Origin: Mycobacterium kyogaense
GTDB taxonomy: Bacteria > Actinomycetota > Actinomycetes > Mycobacteriales > Mycobacteriaceae
Direction: 5' to 3'
DNA length: 64,000 nt
Assembly (NCBI RefSeq): GCF_003254575.1
Contig: NZ_QJUA01000006.1
Location: forward strand, 124,001-188,000
The translations under genes were made by a program, and so were the position numbers. Below the pieces are notes generated by a model. The model was not told where the DNA came from. It searched no databases and saw only the letters and a program-made list of their open reading frames with translations. This document shows, piece after piece, positions 60,525 through 64,000 of the stretch; position 1 is the stretch's first letter; each line of letters begins with the position of its first letter.

Positions 60525-61546
60525 GCGCGCACCCGCGCCTTCTCCTCGAGGTCGAGCCAGCAGCGGTCCAGATGCGAACCGCTCTGCGTGGCAGCCAGAT
60601 CCGGTGGCTGACTGCACCGGTCGAACTCGAACGCGCACCGCGGTGCGAACCGGCAACCCGGTGGCGGCTCGAGCAACGAGGGTGGCTGGCCGGGAATCTG
60701 CGTGAGCCGCTCCGAGCGTGGACGGTCCAGGCGGGCCAACGACCCGAGCAGACCCCAGGTGTAGGGATGCTGCGGGGCGTAGAAGATGTCGTCCAGGCTG
60801 CCGTTCTCCACGATCTGGCCCGCGTACATGACCGCGACCCGGTCCGCGATCTCGGCGACCACACCGAGATCGTGGGTGATCAGCACCACCGCCAGACCGC
60901 GTTCGGCGTTCAGCTTGGCGAGCAGACGCAAGATCTGAGCCTGAACTGTGACGTCGAGAGCGGTGGTCGGCTCGTCGGCGATCAGCACGGCCGGCTCCAG
61001 GGCCAGCGCCATCGCGATCATCACGCGTTGCCGCATGCCGCCGGAGAACTCGTGCGGATAGCTGCGCAGCCGGCTCTGCGGGTTCGGAATACCCACCGCC
61101 GCAAGCAGTTCACCGGCCCGCCGGACGGCCTCGGACTTCGGCACGTCGCGGTGTGCACGGATCATCTCGACGATCTGATCGCCGATGCGGTACACCGGAT
61201 TCAGAGAGGACATCGGATCCTGGAACACCATGGCGATCTCCTCGCCGCGGATGTCCCTCAACCCGTCGTCGTCGAGACCCACCAATTCGCGCCCGCGATA
61301 GGTCACCGACCCGGTGATGCGACTGTTCGACGAGCGGGTGAGACCCGTCAGCGTCTGCGCGGTCACACTCTTGCCCGAACCCGATTCGCCGACGATCGCC
61401 AGGATCTCACCGGGGGCCAGCGTGAACGAGACCCCGTCGACGGCCTGCACCAATCCGTCCTCGGTGGCGAAACCGACCCGCAGGTTCTCGACCGTCAGCA
61501 GTTGTTCGGTCATGGGTTCGTCGATTCGCTCGCAAGCGTCGCTCAT
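60521..61546 (-). CDS. Oligopeptide/dipeptide ABC transporter ATP-binding protein (DppD-type)
   Basis: A 341-residue ATPase with Walker [21 protein letters not shown] (residues 50-69), signature [20 protein letters not shown] and Walker [21 protein letters not shown]. The C-terminus has the family Cys-containing tail ([17 protein letters not shown]). The ATG at 61546 overlaps the DppB stop by 4 bases; an alternative ATG is at 61513. ATP hydrolysis drives uptake with DppF. Confidence 0.94.
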   Translation of the reverse strand: MSDACERIDEPMTEQLLTVENLRVGFATEDGLVQAVDGVSFTLAPGEILAIVGESGSGKSVTAQTLTGLTRSSNSRITGSVTYRGRELVGLDDDGLRDIRGEEIAMVFQDPMSSLNPVYRIGDQIVEMIRAHRDVPKSEAVRRAGELLAAVGIPNPQSRLRSYPHEFSGGMRQRVMIAMALALEPAVLIADEPTTALDVTVQAQILRLLAKLNAERGLAVVLITHDLGVVAEIADRVAVMYAGQIVENGSLDDIFYAPQHPYTWGLLGSLARLDRPRSERLTQIPGQPPSLLEPPPGCRFAPRCAFEFDRCSQPPDLAATQSGSHLDRCWLDLEEKARVRA

Positions 61547-62505
61547 GCCGGTGCCGCCTGTCCCAGTCGAATTCGCGGATCCAGCACGGCGTAGGCGATG
61601 TCGACGATCGTGTTGAACAGCACGATGAAGAACGCGCCGAACATCGTCACCGCCATCAGCGGCGGCAGATCCAGGCTGCGGATCGCCTCACCTGCGTAGA
61701 GCCCCACGCCGTCGAGGTTGTACACCGTCTCGGTCAGGATCGCTCCTCCGCCCACGACCATGCCGAAGTCCAGGCCGAACAGTGTCACGATCGGAATCAT
61801 CGAGTTGCGCAACACATGTCGGATGCGGACCTGGCGTTCGGTCAGACCCTTCGCCCGTGCCGTGCGGACATAGTCCTCGTTCATCGCGTCCAGCATGTTC
61901 GAGCGCAGCACGCGGCTGTAGAAGCCGATGAACAGCACCGCCAGCGTGAACCACGGCAGCACGAGGTGGTACGCCCAGTCCAGGGGATCTTCGGTGAGCG
62001 GCACATAGCTGCCCGTCGGAAACAGCTCCACCTTGTAGGTGAAGAAGTAGAGCAGGATCGCGGCCAGCCAGAACACCGGCATCGAGATGCCGACCAGCGA
62101 CAGGATGCTCAGCGCGCGGTCACCGAACTTGCCGGCGTGCACGGCGCTGAGGTAACCGAACAGCACCGCCAGCGTCATCCAGATGACCGCCGCGCCGATG
62201 CACAGCGAGAACGTGGCCGGTAACCCGTGCCAGATCTGTTCGCCCACATTGCGATCGCTCGCATACGACGTGAGTTCACCGGTGAAGATCTGTTTCATCA
62301 TGGTCAGGTACTGCACGGGCAGGGGCCGGTCTAGTCCGAGGTCGGCGTTGACCCGGGCGATGAGATCGGGATCGGCGTTCTTGCCGGCGATGCGCGCAGC
62401 CGGGTCCGAATTGGGCACCACATTGAAGATCAGGAACACGATCACCGAGATCGCGAACAGCACGGCGATCATGCCGAGCACTCGGCGCAGGACGAACTGT
62501 GCCAT
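61543..62505 (-). CDS. Oligopeptide/dipeptide ABC transporter permease (DppB-type)
   Basis: A 320-residue permease with six membrane helices. It begins MAQFVLRRVLGMIAVLFAIS as usual for DppB, has NSDPAARIAGKNADPDLIAR and the EAA-loop DYVRTARAKGLTERQVRIRH, and ends with FFIVLFNTIVDIAYAVLDPR. It starts at ATG 62505, overlapping the DppC stop by one base. The longer frame upstream is not used because it lies inside the DppC gene. Confidence 0.95.
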   Translation of the reverse strand: MAQFVLRRVLGMIAVLFAISVIVFLIFNVVPNSDPAARIAGKNADPDLIARVNADLGLDRPLPVQYLTMMKQIFTGELTSYASDRNVGEQIWHGLPATFSLCIGAAVIWMTLAVLFGYLSAVHAGKFGDRALSILSLVGISMPVFWLAAILLYFFTYKVELFPTGSYVPLTEDPLDWAYHLVLPWFTLAVLFIGFYSRVLRSNMLDAMNEDYVRTARAKGLTERQVRIRHVLRNSMIPIVTLFGLDFGMVVGGGAILTETVYNLDGVGLYAGEAIRSLDLPPLMAVTMFGAFFIVLFNTIVDIAYAVLDPRIRLGQAAPA

Positions 62506-63542
62506 CAGTGCTCCAGTCTGATTCGGGCTTTGGGGTCCAACGCATCTCGCAAGCCGTCGCCGAAGACGTTGAGCGCCAGGACCGTGATGACGATCAGCAG
62601 GCCCGGCACGATCGTCAGATGTGGTGCCGTGTAGATCAATTGGTAGCCGTCGGCGATCATCGTGCCCCAGGATGCGTTGGGTGGTCGTACCCCGGCACCG
62701 AGGAACGACAGCGCCGACTCCAGCAGCATGTTGTTGGCGATGTTCAACGTGAAGAACACGATGATCGTGGAGATGATGTTGGGGAGGAGCTCGCCGACCA
62801 TGATCCGCAACGGACCCATCCCTTGCGCGACGGCGGCTTCGACGAATTCCTTCTCGCGCAGGGCGAGAATCTCCCCGCGCAGCGGCCTGGCCATGTAGGG
62901 CACGTACACCAGGCCGATGATCAGGATCGGGATCCAGATCGAATCCCCGGCGATCTGCAGAAAGCCCAGCTTCAGGCCGCCGATGGCCAGCGCCGTGCCC
63001 AGGGCGATGCCCAGCAACAGGACGGGGAAGGCCCAGATGACGTCGAGGATCCGGGAGAGCACCGCGTCGATCCACCCGCGGTAGTACCCGGCGAGCAGCG
63101 CGACGATGACTGCGAGCACGGTGGTCACCGCCGCAGCCGCCAGCCCGATGTAGATCGACGTCCTGCCTCCGTACATGAGGCGCACCATGACGTCTCGACC
63201 GTTCTGATCGGCGCCGAGCAGATATCGGCCGTGTAGGCCCGGGCCCAGCGGGGTGCCGTCGGGCGAGACGACGTCGGTCTCGACACCGTTGATGCTCACG
63301 GTGTCGGTGATGTGGTTGTCGTTCGGTCCGGTCTGCGCGATGTAGTGCGCCCACAGGGGCGCCGCCAGACAGAACAGCACGATCAGCACGAACAGCACAC
63401 CGCAGGCCAGGGCAACCTTGTTGCAGCGCAACCGAAGCCACGCCAGGTACCACGGATTACGGCCCTGTATCTGCTCTTTAGGCACCCCGACGGGCAACGG
63501 CGGCTCGTCGGGGACCTCTACGTCAGGGACAGAGGCGACCAT
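62505..63542 (-). CDS. Oligopeptide/dipeptide ABC transporter permease (DppC-type)
   Basis: A 345-residue permease with a long cytoplasmic N-terminus and six helices. GRYLLGADQNGRDVMVRLMY is the DppC hallmark, RTSIYIGLAAAAVTTVLAVI follows, and the EAA loop is EKEFVEAAVAQGMGPLRIMV. The ALSFLGAGVRPPNASWGTMI motif completes it. An insert (residues about 78-100) sits between helix 1 and the first conserved block, as in mycobacterial relatives. Start ATG 63542 is 9 bases after the solute-binding-protein stop. Confidence 0.95.
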   Translation of the reverse strand: MVASVPDVEVPDEPPLPVGVPKEQIQGRNPWYLAWLRLRCNKVALACGVLFVLIVLFCLAAPLWAHYIAQTGPNDNHITDTVSINGVETDVVSPDGTPLGPGLHGRYLLGADQNGRDVMVRLMYGGRTSIYIGLAAAAVTTVLAVIVALLAGYYRGWIDAVLSRILDVIWAFPVLLLGIALGTALAIGGLKLGFLQIAGDSIWIPILIIGLVYVPYMARPLRGEILALREKEFVEAAVAQGMGPLRIMVGELLPNIISTIIVFFTLNIANNMLLESALSFLGAGVRPPNASWGTMIADGYQLIYTAPHLTIVPGLLIVITVLALNVFGDGLRDALDPKARIRLEH

Positions 63543-63551
63543 CAGCGCGAG

Positions 63552-64000
63552 CTACTTCACCGCGAACGAGGTGAAGTCCTGCTTGAACAACAGATGCTGA
63601 TAGGACTTGTCGAAGTCCATGCGCTCGGACAGGAACGTGGTGAACTGCTCGTTGCCGTAGGGCGCCCATACCGCCTGCTCCATGTACGCCTTGTCGAGGT
63701 CGGCGTACTGCTGTTCGACACCGGGGTCGGTGATCTGCTTGGTCAGCAGCTCGTTCATCTTCGCGTCGAGCTCCGGCAGGTTGGCCCGGGACAGGTTGTT
63801 GCCGTTGGTCGGCAGGATGCTGGCCCCGTTGAGCAGCGGACGGAAGAAGTCGTCCGGATGCGGGAAGTCCTGGAACCAGTCGGCGAACCCGGTGTCGACG
63901 TCAGGGGTGGACTGGTTGCCGATCGTGGTCCAATAGACGTCTCCGGCAATCACTTTCAGCGTCGCATTGAAGCCGAGCTGGGTCAGCAGGTCGTGGTAGT
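63552..64000 (-). CDS. Family 5 extracellular solute-binding protein, C-terminal part
   Basis: The last 149 codons of a substrate-binding lipoprotein that continues past the right edge. YHDLLTQLGFNATLKVIAGD, WTTIGNQSTPDVDTGFADWF, DFPHPDDFFRPLLNGASILP and YGNEQFTTFLSERMDFDKSY are blocks of the SBP_bac_5 (DppA/OppA) family. The N-terminal lipobox and start are not visible. It is the first gene of the importer operon and fixes the ligand, probably peptides, but nickel or opine-like ligands occur in this family. Confidence 0.85.
   Translation of the reverse strand, partial: YHDLLTQLGFNATLKVIAGDVYWTTIGNQSTPDVDTGFADWFQDFPHPDDFFRPLLNGASILPTNGNNLSRANLPELDAKMNELLTKQITDPGVEQQYADLDKAYMEQAVWAPYGNEQFTTFLSERMDFDKSYQHLLFKQDFTSFAVK

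Overview
The window is high-GC DNA with dense, often overlapping genes, frequent GTG starts and many lipid, sulfate and cobalamin genes. The gene set (FadD/FadE enzymes, a cutinase, a Stf0-type trehalose sulfotransferase, MpaB-family oxygenase, CDGP-type secreted protein, aerobic cobF/cobQ/cobK/cobM cobalamin genes, stand-alone LigD-polymerase protein) points to a mycobacterium, most likely a fast-growing environmental Mycolicibacterium-type species. Species is an inference. No rRNA, tRNA, CRISPR, insertion sequence or phage was seen, and no stretch above 300 bases lacks a gene.

Layout. 1-4.4 kb (minus): end of a fumarylacetoacetate-hydrolase-family gene, a PucR regulator, a cytochrome P450 and a DctA-type transporter. 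4.5-11.9 kb: GNAT protein, an extended SDR, two BrkB/YihY membrane proteins, a spore-photoproduct-lyase-family radical SAM protein, and small envelope genes (Holin-X, DUF3618). 12-16 kb: cutinase, flavin monooxygenase, alpha/beta hydrolase and an ArgP-type LysR regulator. 16-22.1 kb: cobalamin block, cobF-cobQ-cobK-cobU on plus, and an MFS transporter-cobM-bluB on minus. 22.1-25.6 kb: TetR regulators with visible operators, a DapB-like oxidoreductase and a Rieske oxygenase. 25.6-30.3 kb: LacI-controlled inositol/sugar-type catabolic operon (two isomerase/epimerases flanking a Gfo/Idh/MocA dehydrogenase). 30.2-34.3 kb: NCS2 purine permease, small secreted Cys protein and a tandem pair of acyl-CoA dehydrogenases.

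34.4-47.2 kb: STAS protein, LigD-type polymerase, fadD2-like ligase, SDR, small membrane/helical proteins, fused fadE6-like dehydrogenase, a 2-hydroxyacid dehydrogenase-EthD-bicupin run, TetR plus MpaB-family oxygenase, and an alpha/beta hydrolase. The set and relative order resemble, from memory, the M. tuberculosis Rv0269c-Rv0276 neighbourhood, with insertions. 47.2-53.1 kb: Tam methyltransferase, then a compact sulfation cluster on minus: sulfatase, Stf0 sulfotransferase, CysD, CysNC. This puts sulfate activation to PAPS next to an enzyme that spends it. 53.2-59.5 kb: cell-envelope genes (CDGP protein, two PAP2 phosphatases of which one is fused to a lipid kinase, an L,D-transpeptidase-like protein) and an Hsp70-like protein with a membrane anchor and Thr-rich tail. 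59.5-64 kb: peptide/nickel-type ABC importer operon on minus, running off the right edge.

The most rewarding signals beyond gene calling are short DNA elements: tandem LacI-type operators, a promoter with an embedded inverted repeat in front of the Rieske gene, a TetR palindrome, a duplicated intrinsic terminator, and several 30-39 bp tandem duplications at gene edges. No wholly novel multi-gene system could be proven from sequence alone; the MFS-cobM-bluB coupling, the sulfation cluster and the membrane-anchored Hsp70-like protein are the best candidates.
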